DNA from: Chamaecyparis obtusa
Taxonomy: Eukaryota > Streptophyta > Pinopsida > Cupressales > Cupressaceae
Direction of reading: 5' to 3'
Length of the DNA stretch: 64,000 bases
Assembly: GCA_027943335.1 (NCBI GenBank)
Contig: BSBK01005650.1
Span: 1,460,501-1,524,500, forward strand
Shown piece by piece: positions 23,167 through 33,825 of the stretch (the stretch's first letter is position 1; each line of letters starts with the position of its first letter). Position numbers and translations under genes: made by a program. The notes below the pieces were generated by a model. The model saw only the letters and a program-made list of their open reading frames with translations. It ran no database searches and was not told where the DNA came from.

Positions 23167-23850
23167 TGTTGAAATATAGCTTCATTCATGTTTAAGTATG
23201 CCAATTAAATATAAGTATACACACACACACACACACACACTATTATTATTGTTATGTTTGGCACACTGCAGAAAACTAATCAAATGAAGTATATATACAT
23301 TGTAGCATATTGCAGACACGATAAGCATCGTGTACTGCAATGTATATTGCAGACACGATGGTATCATATACTATAATATATACATTATAGACATGATACA
23401 TATCATGCACTACAATGTATATTGTAGTCACAATAAGTATCGTGTACTGCAATACATTGCAATCATGATAGTATCATGTACTACAATGTAATTGCAGTCA
23501 CACGATAGTATCATGTACTGTAATTACATTGCAGTCACATGATAGTATCGTGTAATGCAATTACATTGTAGTATACAATAACTATCAGGTATAATCCCTA
23601 GTTATCAAATGACACTTAGTTGTATGGATTAACATACCGGTTCTACAGCTATTTGATTGAAATTATATTAATGTAGGGTCATGACCCTACATGGCAACTA
23701 CCATGTACGGTCATGACTTTACATATTAATATATATACTAAAAGGAAGTTGTAGAATCAATCAATCAAAATAGGCAATTGCATTCTACAACAATATTTAT
23801 ATAAATAATAAATAATATAATTAAATCTTCTGATCTAATATTCCTTAACA
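23167..23850 (+). repeat. 3' LTR of the copia element
   Basis: It is 684 bp and starts and ends like the 5' copy. The long (TA)n tract is absent: after ATAAGTATAC there is only an (AC)n run at 23219-23240. The same ~37-bp tandem units occur at about 23263-23590. The LTR ends at 23850, directly before the right target duplication CTTTC. Confidence 0.95.
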
Positions 23851-24180
23851 CTTTCTGGACCATAGGTTTTCTTGTCATTGCATTTACTTCATGCATTCTT
23901 GAGAATGCTACATAATAGAGATGTATGGTTCATACTCAAATATTCACATACACCTCATAATGGGAGTAAAATATTATGGTGAAAAATGCCTTGACACATT
24001 TTCCCATTTATGGATTGTAGGTTTGTTTGTCTTTTGTTTTTTATTTATGTATGTTGAAGAATGCTACATATGTAGAGATGCATGCTTTTTTACTTGGAGA
24101 TTCACATGCACCTGAAAGTGGTTGAAAAATATTATGGTAAAAAATGCATCCTCAATACATTTCACATTTAGTTTGTGCCT
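23851..24180. repeat. Imperfect tandem duplication next to the copia insertion
   Basis: TTTCTGGACCATAGGTTTTC near 23852 and TTTATGGATTGTAGGTTTGT near 24006 begin two units of about 155 bp. Both contain GAATGCTACATA, then AGAGATG(T/C)ATG, then CACATGCACCT-like and ATATTATGGT(G/A)AAAAATGC segments. The copia element inserted at the left edge of the first unit. Confidence 0.65.
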
Positions 24181-25267
24181 AGATTTGGGAAATTAATCAA
24201 TGCATTTACATAGCTATAACTAATGTATTTTTGTGCATAGTTTAACTAGTGTATCTAGCCTTACTTACACTTATCTCTATGCTTATGTGCATGTAATTGT
24301 AATCCAACTAACTTATTTAATTTTCTCATCCATAATCTAATTCTTTTGGATATAGGTCCAACCTGGCTATCAAATTTAGGTAATATCTATGGGTTAAAGT
24401 TTGTCCTTGTAGCCATGATCTTCATCTTTTCAATAAAAAAATAAATCAAGTTTTAGTCATCTAGTCTTATCTTACACTTTGGTCCTAGATTGACATTGCA
24501 AAGAAAAAAAAAGGGTCTGATGTTCATATATGAGAAGGCATTCATTTCGTTCATTTTAGAAGATAAAAAAATTGAATATCATCTATCTATGAAAAATAAT
24601 TTTGAATCTCATGAGATCATATACACACATTCTAACATGTGAATCTTTAGTAACCATTTTAGAATTAATGTTTATGTATAAAGTGTGCTATTTGTCAGGT
24701 TATTTTTTAAATCACTAATTTGATAGAGAAAACCTAAGAGTGTGATGAAAAATATTATTGTCTAGCAATCTACTTTCTAAGAGTTCACACTAAAATCTAA
24801 AAATAATCAAGAATTCAGCTCATGGATATAGAGTGAGTTTGTAGGTGCAAATTAGATCTAGAATAATAGAGTTGACCTAACATAAAATATAAGAAAGTAT
24901 TTGAACTTTAATCAATATATACAACTATCCAAAGTCTCTCCAAATTTTAAGGTATATGAGGCATACAATCTCACAATCATCATTTGACTTACATTTTTCT
25001 ATTATAAAATTAAATGATATTCCTCTATCAATATTTATATATAGAATTACTTCTATCATTATAATTCACTACTTATTATTATGAAATATACTATTTAACA
25101 TGTGATGATACTAGGTGTATTATTCACTCCACTCTAACAACTTAATTAATTTATGCTTAATTACTTCATTTATTTAATTAACCCAAAGCTTATAGCTAAT
25201 TAAGAGAACATGGATTTCCATGGTCCTTCGTGAGAGACAAATTAACTAAATCAATATGAAACAACCA
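24181..25267. other. No feature recognised
   Basis: AT-rich DNA without a convincing frame, RNA gene or repeat. It ends at the left target duplication (TAA, 25268-25270) of the Harbinger element. Confidence 0.6.
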
Positions 25268-25270
25268 TAA

Positions 25271-25294
25271 GGGCCCGTTTGGAACATGGCATAT
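25271..25294 (+). repeat. Left terminal inverted repeat (Harbinger)
   Basis: Begins GGGCCCGTTTGGAACATGGC and is preceded by TAA. Beyond 24 bp the similarity to the right end becomes patchy (TTCTGGAATAT against TTCGGAATAT). Confidence 0.95.
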
Positions 25295-25871
25295 AGAATG
25301 CTGGATATAGTCAATTCTGGAATATGCTGCAATTTTGGAATATACATATCCTCAAAATGATATCTAGAATATGTGTTCAACCCATTTGGTTCACTTGGAA
25401 GATGACCGAGAAGATGTATTTTTCGTGTTTGGGTGCCGCATTTTGGAATTGGAATATGCACTGAATGAGAATTTGTTTTATTAATTTCTTTATAACAATT
25501 TGTGATTTTTTCAAATGTTATGATGTTTTTCACATTTTGTACATGTTTTTGAATATTTATTTATTTTTGTATCAAGGTTAATTTCATTTGTACACGTTTT
25601 TGAATATTTATAATATTTTGAAATAAAATTATGTTTATAAGTTTTTAAAAATTTTAACATTTTGTATAACTTTTTTAAAAAATAAAAATTGCTATACAAA
25701 TTTATAAAATATGTAGACCCAAAATACACAAGTCATCATTATAAACAAGTCATTCATTTTATTATTTATTTTTTACAAAATATTGCCAACCCAGCTCAAT
25801 AGGAGCACCGGTAGGAAAGAGTCAGGTGGAGAAAACCTCCAGTCTAGCCCCACAAAGTCATGAGCAAATAT

Positions 25872-26085
25872 AAAATTACAACTTGAATGAGGCAGTCCTC
25901 ATTACATAATGCAGATATGAATTACAACTTGAATGAGGCATTCCTCATTTTACATAATGTAGATATAGTGTTACAACTTGAATGAGGCATTCCTCATTTT
26001 ACATAATGCAGATACATTGTTACAACTTGAATGAGGCATTCCTCATTTTACATAATGCAGATACAGTGTTATAATCTAGTTTGAT
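25872..26085. repeat. Tandem array, ~56-bp units, about four copies
   Basis: Each unit reads ATTACAACTTGAATGAGGCA, then TTCCTCATTTTACATAATG, then CAGATACAGTG. The first copy is shorter and the last three are nearly identical. It lies near the left end of the Harbinger element in non-coding DNA. Confidence 0.9.
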
Positions 26086-27119
26086 GAGTCTTTGACGCTT
26101 TGTCATGCCCGAACTCTTGTTTTTGTCTCTAGACAATGCATACATAGAACATACAACTACTTTGTGCTTTTGTTAGTACACCAATGAAGTACATTTAGCT
26201 GCTAACTTTTGTATGAGTTTTTAAAAAAAATCTTATTAATTATTATTACCCTCTATGACCTCCTTTGATTCTTACCTGAATGATCCACGCTTGTCAAGAT
26301 CAAAACATGACCAATTAAATGAGTTTATACATGATATATCTCTGTTAACCTCAAAATTCCTCTACAAACCTAGGTTAGAATTCTACAAAGCAATAACCAT
26401 GAAAACAACGTTAAATCATGTGACTGATAGCAGATTGGGGCTCACCTAAGCCATAAACATGAAAAATTATTGTAAAAAAATATGTAGACCATATATATGT
26501 GCACTTGGGGCAAAGAGGAGTTACGCCATATCCATATTAAAATATTAGTTACAATATGAAAATACAAAACTGACTAATTCTTGAGCTCATCTCCGCATAT
26601 GGTCGCAACAAAGATATGCAATTACAATACAAAGAAGGCATTGTAAAAATATAATTTCAGCATTTGCCCTAGCTTGACAAGTTTTGCACTCAAATCCTGG
26701 ATTGTGGATGAGTGGAGATGGGTGGATAGATGTAGATGGGTTGTCATCAACCCACCTAAAGTATCCACAATCATTATGGCCCTGTGATGCCCAATCTACA
26801 TTAGTTTTTATAATATAATGAATAGTATTTACATTACAAACATTAAATATAATGAATAGTATTTACATTAAAAACATTAAATATATACACATTAGCAACC
26901 TTTTTTCTATTTGGACAACACCAAAATTGTCATCTAGGGTTGTTCAATGTCCGTGAAATCTTCAACTGGCACTGCCCACCACCACATGGACAGCTTGGCA
27001 CATTGAGAAGAGCCATCAAGCCGATATTAATAATGCACCTATATCAACAATCCCAAAATTAAACAAAACTCATTGAGAAAAACAAAAAGTGGCAAGGCTG
27101 AATCAACCATAATTAGTTA

Positions 27120-27300
27120 TGACATATTGTAGTGTTGTCATGTTATATTTAATGTTGTCATGTTATATTTAATATTGTCATGTCAACATTGCGTTATGAC
27201 AAAAGAAGTGGGCAACATGGATGCTCAAGTTGAAGTGATCCCTCCAACTTCTTCTTGCAAGAAGGTATTCTGGAGAAAAGATTACTTTCTTGATCCCAAA
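27120..27300 (+). pseudogene. Inverted partial copy of the Harbinger ORF1 start
   Basis: The plus strand reads MDAQVEVIPPTSSCKKVFWR. This corresponds to the minus-strand ORF1 N-terminus (DIQVIHPTSSCKKVFWTKEM) at about 29625-29570. The preceding bases (TGTTGTCATGTTATATTTAA) match, inverted, the satellite upstream of ORF1. Thus about 180 bp of the ORF1 start region plus its upstream repeat was duplicated in opposite orientation 2.4 kb away. After KDYFLD the sequence departs into repeats, and no transposon function is encoded here. Confidence 0.8.
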
Positions 27301-27448
27301 ATGTCAATGACAGAGAAGAGATGTGAACCAAATGATACAAGGGCAATCAATGCAGCTATACAGTTTTTTCTCTTTTATACACATTAATTTGCTAGACCAA
27401 GGTCAAGGAAACAACATAGTTTTGACCAGGAAATGATGAACAAAACTT

Positions 27449-28480
27449 GACATAACAGTTCATATTGCAATATGTAATGATACCACTCAGTACTATAATA
27501 ACAAATGAGCAGTGAGTAACAGTACTGCTACAAATTAGTTTGTTATGACAACGCTGAAATAGGATCAAGATTCAATATTATTTGTTGGAACCCATAATGA
27601 AAGTAGATGTTGTGACACATGAGGAGCATTTAGTAGATGTTATTGGTGGTCTCAATTCAAGGCATGGTCATATCCACAGCTTTGGTGATAAGCCTGGAGG
27701 ACTTAAGGTATGCCATTTTGTAGCCATGATACCATGATATCATTTTGTAGCCATGATCCCAAAATGTCAATGACAGAGAAGAGATGTGAACCAAATAATG
27801 TATAGTCACTATGTTATAGTAACTTGTTATCTCAAACAACAGATAATGTACAGTCATAGTTCATATTGCAATATTTAATGATACCACTCAGTACTATAAT
27901 AACAAACAACAGATAATGTACAGTCACAGTTCATAACTTGACATAACAGTTCATATTGCAATATTTAATGATACCATAGAACATTATCTGTTCATTATCT
28001 CACAAATTACTATAACAAGTTACTATCACAAGTAACTTCAATATGTTCATATGTTCATTATCTCACAAGTTACTATAACAAGTTACTATAACACAGTGAC
28101 TGTACATTATCTCAAACAACAGATAATGTACAGTCACAATTCATAACTTGACATAATAGTTCATATTGCAATATTTAATGATACCACTTAGTACTATAAT
28201 AACAAATGAGTAGTGAGTAATAGTACTACTACAAATCGGTTTGTTATGACAACGCTGAAATAGGATCAAGATTCAATATTACTCAAAAATTATCTAAACA
28301 TAAGATGGTCAATACCAGACATTATCTAAAAATTATATAGTAACTTGTCATCTCAAACAACAGATAATGTACAGTCACTGTGTTATAGTAACTTGTTATC
28401 TCAAACAACATATAATGTATAGTCACTGTGTTATACTAACTTGTTATCTCAAATAGCATATTAAATCCATAATTCTAAAT
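27449..28480. repeat. Complex repeat region inside the Harbinger element
   Basis: A ~133-bp block (CTTGACATAACAGTTCATAT through GACAACGCTGAAATAGGATC) occurs at 27449-27580 and again at 28148-28280. Between and after these copies, short units such as CAGATAATGTACAGTCAC and TGTTATAGTAACTTGTTATC recur in both orientations. CAATGACAGAGAAGAGATGTGAACC occurs at 27304 and 27768. This looks like repeated segmental duplication and inversion. Confidence 0.75.
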
Positions 28481-28700
28481 GTCTGAAACATTAGTTAGTT
28501 TTGATTTGAAAAATAAAAGATTAAATCCATAATTCTGATTGTTTTAATATGAAACATTAGTTTTGATTTGAAACACAAGACCTAATAAACATGGATCAAC
28601 TAAAGTCCTCCAAACTTCTGTATCATATATGTGATTCTCTCTCCTTCATCCATTGTCAAGAACAATGCGGCTGATTGCGGATCATGCATTAAGTTTGAAC

Positions 28701-29669
28701 TTATGCATCAAGCATAGTAGAGTCGCTAAAGCCAGGGATTGCTTTAAGTGCTTTATACAAATCTGCTGCATCATTTTTCAAAGTAGATGTTCTATCCACT
28801 TTCAAAGGCTATCCAAGGCCTGTTGTAAGGCCTATAGACAGATCTTTGATCACTTCACAAATCAAATCCAACGATCCTACCAATGTTCCCCTCCTCCTCT
28901 TTGGCCTCCTTGACGATGTTGAAGGGTTCTCTTTGCTGCTTACACTAGATTGGTTCAATGTAGGTGTATCAATAGATTCGATACCATCATTAGCCAAATC
29001 AGCAGCAGTCTCAAAACATGCATTATCGATACCATGATAACTGAAATCTTCATCATCATTGAAATCTTCCTCTGTCTCTTAAGCTATTGCAGCTGCAGTG
29101 CCCTCAGCTATGTCATTCCCAACAATACAGGATAATTCATTGTAGTATTGAAATGGCTGCCTCTTATACATTCTGGCATTTTTAAATTCCTTTCTCTACA
29201 TGATGGAAAAACAATTGAATTCATTATTGGTCTTTCATTACTTAAAAAGATATATTCAACTTAAAAGGAGAGTTGAAGACCATGTTACCTTCAACAACTC
29301 GTCCCAAACACTATCATCAGCATCCATAGTTTGGGTACTCTCATTCCAGGCTAAGCTGCTTGTATTCCTCAAGTCTTTCATAACTCTATACCCTTGTTTC
29401 CAAGTTTTCAACTTGTTCTTGAAGTTATCCTTTGATAGCTTCATTTTCAACTCATTATTGAACCTCCTTTCAATGGCTGTCCAAGCCTCTTTCTTGAAAC
29501 CCCTATCAGCTTTTTTTCCAAGCTGCACTTGCTCCTGTAGCAAGTCTAGCAACTTGCGTTCCATCTCTTTTGTCCAGAAAACCTTCTTGCAAGAAGAAGT
29601 TGGATGGATAACTTGAATGTCACCATCCATGTTCGTGTTTACATCCATAGACATACCTGAGGCACACAC
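28701..29669 (-). pseudogene. Harbinger ORF1, Myb/SANT-like DNA-binding protein
   Basis: Harbinger ORF1 partners bind the transposase and help deliver it to transposon ends. Exon 1 (29669-29289) starts ATG and encodes a trihelix Myb/SANT-like domain: VFWTKEMERKLLDLLQEQVQ, FKKEAWTAIERRFNNELKMK, FKNKLKTWKQGYRVMKDLRN, WNESTQTMDADDSVWDELLK. A 93-bp intron (29196-29288) with GT...AG ends is predicted; removal keeps the frame. Exon 2 continues REFKNARMYKRQPFQYYNEL, an acidic region, a basic patch (RRPKRRRG) and LYKALKAIPGFSDSTMLDA. In-frame stops occur at 29079-29081 (TAA), 28809-28811 (TAG) and 28701-28703, so the copy is a recent pseudogene unless the stops are read through. Confidence 0.85.
29196..29288 (-). 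other. Predicted intron of Harbinger ORF1
   Basis: 93 bp with GT...AG ends on the minus strand. Removal joins SVWDELLK to REFKNARMYKRQPF without a frame change, in keeping with the usual ORF1 layout. Confidence 0.7.
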
Positions 29670-29744
29670 AACATGAGCTGCCCACTTCTTTTGACAAGAT
29701 TAATTGCAATGTAAACAAATGCAAAGAGGCATATACGTAGATGT

Positions 29745-30075
29745 AAACATTAAATATAGCAACATTAAACATAACATGACAATATTAAATATAACATGAC
29801 AACATTAAATATAGCAACATTAATCATAACATGACAATATTAAATATAACATGACAACATTAAATATAGCAGCATTAAACATAACATGACAATATTAAAT
29901 ATAACATGACAACATTAAATATAAAATATAGCAACATTAAACATAACATGACAATATTAAATATAACATGACAACATTAAATATAAAATATAGCAACATT
30001 AAACATAACATGACAATATTAAATATAATATGACAACATTAAATATAACAACGTTGAATATAACATGACAACACT
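29745..30075. repeat. AT-rich tandem array between the two Harbinger genes
   Basis: Five to six units of about 55-62 bp are built from AACATTAAATATAGC and AACATTAAACATAACATGAC, followed by AATATTAAATATAACATGAC. It lies between the transposase 3' end and the ORF1 start. A short inverted piece of the same repeat is at 27120-27180. Confidence 0.9.
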
Positions 30076-30627
30076 AAATATGGCATAACAGCTTTTAATA
30101 TATAGTATCAGTTTGTGAAATTTATGAAATCTGACATTAGTTTAAACACTACCATAATAGTTATTCAACCGACTAAGATCGAGATCTATAGTCTTCCCAC
30201 ATCCTTCTTGCTATTTCATCTCAAAAATTGCCCCAATCATCTCTTTCACGTTGGCTCAACCCATATGTGTCAAGCACTAGTACATCTATCCGATCACAAC
30301 CATCTTCCTCTTCAAATTCTACCTCAGATGGAAGGCCGTCCTCTATCGTAATGAAGTTGTGAAGTATGCAACATGCCAAAACAATATGTGTTTGTGTCTT
30401 GATTTGATAAGATGTCACATGCTTCAAGATAGGAAAACGCTGCTTCAAAATCCCAAATGTACACTCTATTACATTCCTGAGCGAGGAGTGTCGATGATTA
30501 AACAACTCTTCTGGGGTGTTTATTGGGTTTGCTCTTGAAAACTCCTTTAGGTGGTAGCGTGTGCACCGATAAGGCACGAGAAATCCTGGTACGTTTGGAT
30601 ATCCAGCATCGACCAAATAATATTTAC

Positions 30628-30706
30628 CTAAACAAAACAAAATGTCATTGTTATAATGTTGTCTTATTTTTCGTATGCTTCAATAATATAATCATATTTC
30701 ACAAAC
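30628..30706 (-). other. Predicted intron of the Harbinger transposase
   Basis: 79 bp, GT at 30706 and AG at 30628 on the minus strand. Splicing joins VVPPG with KYYLVDAGYP in phase 1, matching the conserved family order. Confidence 0.75.
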
Positions 30707-30932
30707 CTGGGGGAACTACCAATGGATCGGCTCTAGATAGAGACGAAGCTAGAACATGACTATCTGCAGCAGACCCTTCCCAACCAGCAAGGATGTATTG
30801 AAACTTATAATCAAATGAACACACTCCCATAACATTTTGCAACAAGTTGCCTTTTCTATCGTGATATTTAGCTTGCATGTTGACATCGACAATGACTGGT
30901 ATATGGGATCCATCAATTGCTCCCACACAGTC

Positions 30933-31017
30933 CTGTAGTCAGATAAATCATAGGTCTAATGAACACGCAATATTAGGATTACAACTCTAAACAAAATTAA
31001 ACCACTGGGAGATATAC
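30933..31017 (-). other. Predicted intron of the Harbinger transposase
   Basis: 85 bp with GT...AG ends on the minus strand. Removal joins RFDPFFK to DCVGAIDGSH in phase 0, restoring the family motif around the first catalytic Asp. Confidence 0.8.
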
Positions 31018-31799
31018 CTTGAAGAATGGATCAAAACGGGTCTTCCCACTGATTTCCCGAGGAGTGTTTGGACCAGGGGGTATAAAAAAATCCGAATGGA
31101 GCACTAAGATAGCCCTCAAGACCTTGTGGAAGTATTGGCTTACCGTCTCTCCAGAGTGCCCAAAGTTATGGGCAATCTTACGATTCCTCAGATTGTGGCC
31201 AAGAGTATGGAGGAACATGACTAATTGTTCTTCTAACATGAGGAATTCTGTATCTTTGATGCTTCCTTTTTGCCTTAAAATATTGGCTAGTTTAAAGAAG
31301 GATCATCTAGTCAAGGTATTTGGTCAAAGCAATCTATCTCATTGGAGTTGATAATATGCTTATAAAAAGGAATTACATCTCTTGTGCGCTTACGCATATT
31401 TCGACTACCTTCTTTTATAGACTTCGTTATGGCCACGACAAGGGTGGCAAGAACAACTACAACAACAGGCAGGACTCTTCTACTCCTCATAATCTCTCCT
31501 TCCATTTCAATATCATCTTCATCATCAATATCATCAATGAGATCCATTGAATTACCTAAAAACACCAACAAAACAATCACAAAACAACATAAGAAAACAC
31601 CCAACTATAATGCATAATCAGAGAATAGAGTTGCAAGTTGAGTATACAACATATGTAGACAAGAAAGTACCTTGTGTAATTTCACTAAATGAGGAGATCT
31701 CACAGTGACTGTCCCTTGTGTAATTGCCACTTGAATGTATTGGTATTGAACCATGCAAATGCTTTTCTTCTTGAACAAATGAGGACATCTCTTCATTCA

Positions 31800-32480
31800 T
31801 AAATGATGTGCATTGTGAGATGTCCTCATTTGTGACAAGGATAGTCACAAATGAGGACAGTCACTGTAAAGACAACATGATAATGTACAGTCATTGTAAG
31901 GACAGTCACAAATGAGGACATCTTACAGTGACTGTACATTATCATGTTGTCTTATAGTGACTGTCCTCATGTGTGACTGTCCTTGTCACAAATGAGTACA
32001 TCTCACAGTGACTGTCCCTTATGTAATTGTCACTTGAATGTATTGCCTATTGGTATTGAACCATGCAAATGCTTTTCTTCTTGAACAAATAAGGACATTA
32101 TCAAGAAGAAAAGCATTAATGTGGTTCAATACCAATACATTCAAGTGGCAATTACACAAGGGATAGTCACTGTGAGATGTCCTCATTTGTGACTGTCCTT
32201 ACAGTGAGTGTACATTATCCTGTTGTCTTTACAATGATTGTCCTCATTTGTTCAAGAAGAAAAGCATTAATGTGGTTCAATAGCAATACATTCAAGTGAC
32301 AATTACACAAGGGACAATCACTGTGAGATGTCCTCATTTGTGACTGTCCTTACAGTGACTGTACATTATCATGTTGTCTTTAGAGTGACTGTCCTCATTT
32401 GTTCAAGAAGAAAAGCATTAATGTGGTTCAATAGCAATACATTCAAGTGACAATTACACAAGGGACAATCACTGTGAGGA
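31800..32480. repeat. Palindromic satellite-like repeat, left block
   Basis: Units contain CACAGTGACTGTCC, CTCATTTGTGACTGTCCTTA, CAAGTGGCAATTACACAAGG, and TTGAACCATGCAAATGC next to its own reverse complement. AAGAAAAGCATTAATGTGGT and its inverse meet around 32085-32110, making a long hairpin. The phrases recur at least four times in both orientations. Confidence 0.8.
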
Positions 32481-33635
32481 CATAATATCCCGACCAAAAT
32501 AACCCGGCCACAATAACCCGAGGACAAAATAACCCAGGGTCATAATAACCCAATCCAAAATAACCCGTAGTCAAAATAACCCATGGACAAAATAACCCGC
32601 AGTCAAAATAACCCCATAAGATTATAGAGAAAGGAAAACAAAATTTATAAATTACAAGTATATTTCTAAAAAATGTAAATTTTTTTATTCAAATTTTCAA
32701 TTAAAGTGTCAAATTATGAGCAATGCCTCTTATATAATCTAAAATATTATTATTGTCATAACCATCAACTAGTCTTTTTAGTCTTTCTTTGAGTTCACGG
32801 TATTTTTTCCTACTTGGTTGTGTAGTGTGTCCATCCATATATTTCTCTATTTTATTCTCTTGGAGACCCTATTCTTTTTTCATTGCTTTGATGAATTTCT
32901 AGATTGAGCTATATGATGATTGAAGCAATTCACTAAATCCTCTATGCCATCCCTCAATAGAATTATTGGTTTTGGGAAGATCATCTTGAATAGATGAATA
33001 GCAGTTCCACATTGTGATTGGAAACTTGGGTGACTGTTTGTTTCCTCTTCTAGTTAGTCTTCCAATCCATGTGTCTTCAAAATAATCAATTATGGGTTGC
33101 AAAGTCTCTTCATGTTCTATATAATAAGGAGATTGTAAAAGTGTTTCCAATGCATTGATTACATATATCTGAGGCACAAAAGCTAATGTAACAAGTTTTT
33201 TGATCTCAAATGAAAATACTTCATAGACACTGTAACATGTTTGTAGATCTTGAACTTTCCTCCACAAGCACTAAGAGAAATGGAAAAAGCATCTTCGAAT
33301 AGTGACATTTGGAAAAGATTCAGAAATAGCTCCCTTGAAACTTAATTCAAAATCAATAAGTATAGTTTTTGGGTTTAGATCTCTCAATGTTTGAGGATTT
33401 GGTGGTGGTGCTTCAAATCTTATTCTTTTCCTTCGAATCATTTTGGATAATGCATTGGTTGATGGTATTGCTCCTGCTATCGGTAATGAAATATTAGAAC
33501 ATGTAATGAAATACTAACTTGATCTAAAATGACCATGGGTTATTGTGACCCTGGGTTATTGTGTCCTTGGGTTATTATGGTGGGGTTATTGTGTCCAGGG
33601 TTATTTTGGCTGGGTTATTATGTTCGGTTACTATG
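32481..33635 (-). mobile_element. Nested Mutator-like element with AAATAACCC-repeat ends
   Basis: The two ends are inverted: CATAATATCCCGACC on the left against CATAGTAACCGAACA on the right (complement). Each continues as about 7-9 spaced copies of (A)AATAACCC, giving inverted termini of roughly 100-130 bp made of short subrepeats. Inside, on the minus strand, is a partial Mutator-like transposase. The left flank ACTGTGAGGA and right flank ACTGTCCTTG share only five bases, so the target duplication is unclear. It interrupts the palindromic satellite, whose units continue on both sides (to 32480 and from 33636). Confidence 0.75.
32705..33490 (-). pseudogene. MULE transposase C-terminal part (FLYWCH/Phantom-like)
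   Basis: Reading down from 33490: SKMIRRKRIRFEAPPPNPQT, LRDLNPKTILIDFELSFKGA, FPNVTIRRCFFHFS, a stop, CLWRKVQDLQTCY, YFEDTWIGRLTRRGNKQSPK, FPITMWNCYSSIQDDLPKTN, NSIEGWHRGFSELLQSSYSS, then KFIKAMKKE, KKYRELKERLKRLVDGYDNN and LDYIRGIAHNLTL. The FHF, R-KVQ, LPKTNNSIEGWHR and YIRGIAHNL signatures are those I know from MULE transposases often linked to FLYWCH fingers. The segment between PPNP-x-x-LRDL and DFE is missing, and it should contain the first catalytic Asp. The family assignment is from memory of motifs. Confidence 0.7.
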
Positions 33636-33825
33636 ACTGTCCTTGTCACAAATGAGGACATCTCACAGTGACTGTCCCTTATGTAATTGTCATTTGAATG
33701 TATTGCCTATTGGTATTGAACCATGCAAATGCATTTCTTCTAGAACAAATGAGGACATTATCAAGAAGAAAAACATTTGCATGGTTCAATACCAATACAT
33801 TCAAGTGGCAATTATCATAGTTGTC
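33636..33825. repeat. Palindromic satellite-like repeat, right block
   Basis: ACTGTCCTTGTCACAAATGA through TTCAAGTGGCAATTA is a second copy of the unit at about 31968-32155, again with an internal inverted TTGAACCATGCAAATGC hairpin. It resumes directly after the nested Mutator-like element. Confidence 0.8.

Larger units (their letters stand above)
17937..23850 (+). mobile_element. Complete Ty1/copia LTR retrotransposon
   Basis: The element is bounded by direct LTRs with TGTTGAAATATAGCTTC starts and TTCCTTAACA ends. Perfect 5-bp target duplications flank it (CTTTC at 17932-17936 and at 23851-23855). A primer-binding site and a purine tract are in place. The coding order is gag, protease, integrase, reverse transcriptase, RNase H, which defines the copia superfamily. 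Stops and frameshifts inactivate gag-pol, while most catalytic residues survive, so it is a moderately old copy. It sits inside a pre-existing duplicated sequence (see 23851-24180). Internal tandem repeats occupy the 3' untranslated part (about 22905-23130). Confidence 0.97.
30221..31547 (-). pseudogene. Harbinger DDE transposase, nearly intact
   Basis: Cuts and joins transposon ends in the nucleus. Exon 1 starts near 31547 (MDLIDDIDDEDDIEMEGEIM). The frame shifts near 31327 and has a TGA shortly after (LTR-stop-SFFKLANILRQKG). It then runs open from MLEEQLVMFLHTLGHNLRNR to 31018. Two small GT...AG introns are predicted (30933-31017, 85 bp; 30628-30706, 79 bp), both frame-preserving. The DDE triad of the DDE_Tnp_4 fold is intact: GAIDGSHI, GWEGSAADSHVL and NVIECTFGILKQRF. 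The protein ends at 30221 (RDDWGNF). Only the N-terminal frameshift and stop separate this from a full enzyme. Intron boundaries are by eye. Confidence 0.9.

Noticed and set aside
28653..29616. Plus-strand frames over the Harbinger ORF1
   Set aside because: They are antisense shadows; the minus strand gives the Myb/SANT-like domain and consistent splice sites.
31800..32480. CRISPR-like array
   Set aside because: Repeats are in both orientations with no regular unique spacers, and the context is a eukaryotic transposon.
32490..32620. Telomere-like repeat array (AATAACCC)
   Set aside because: The unit is not the plant telomere repeat CCCTAAA, the spacers vary, and the array is mirrored at 33530-33620 as the end of a transposon.
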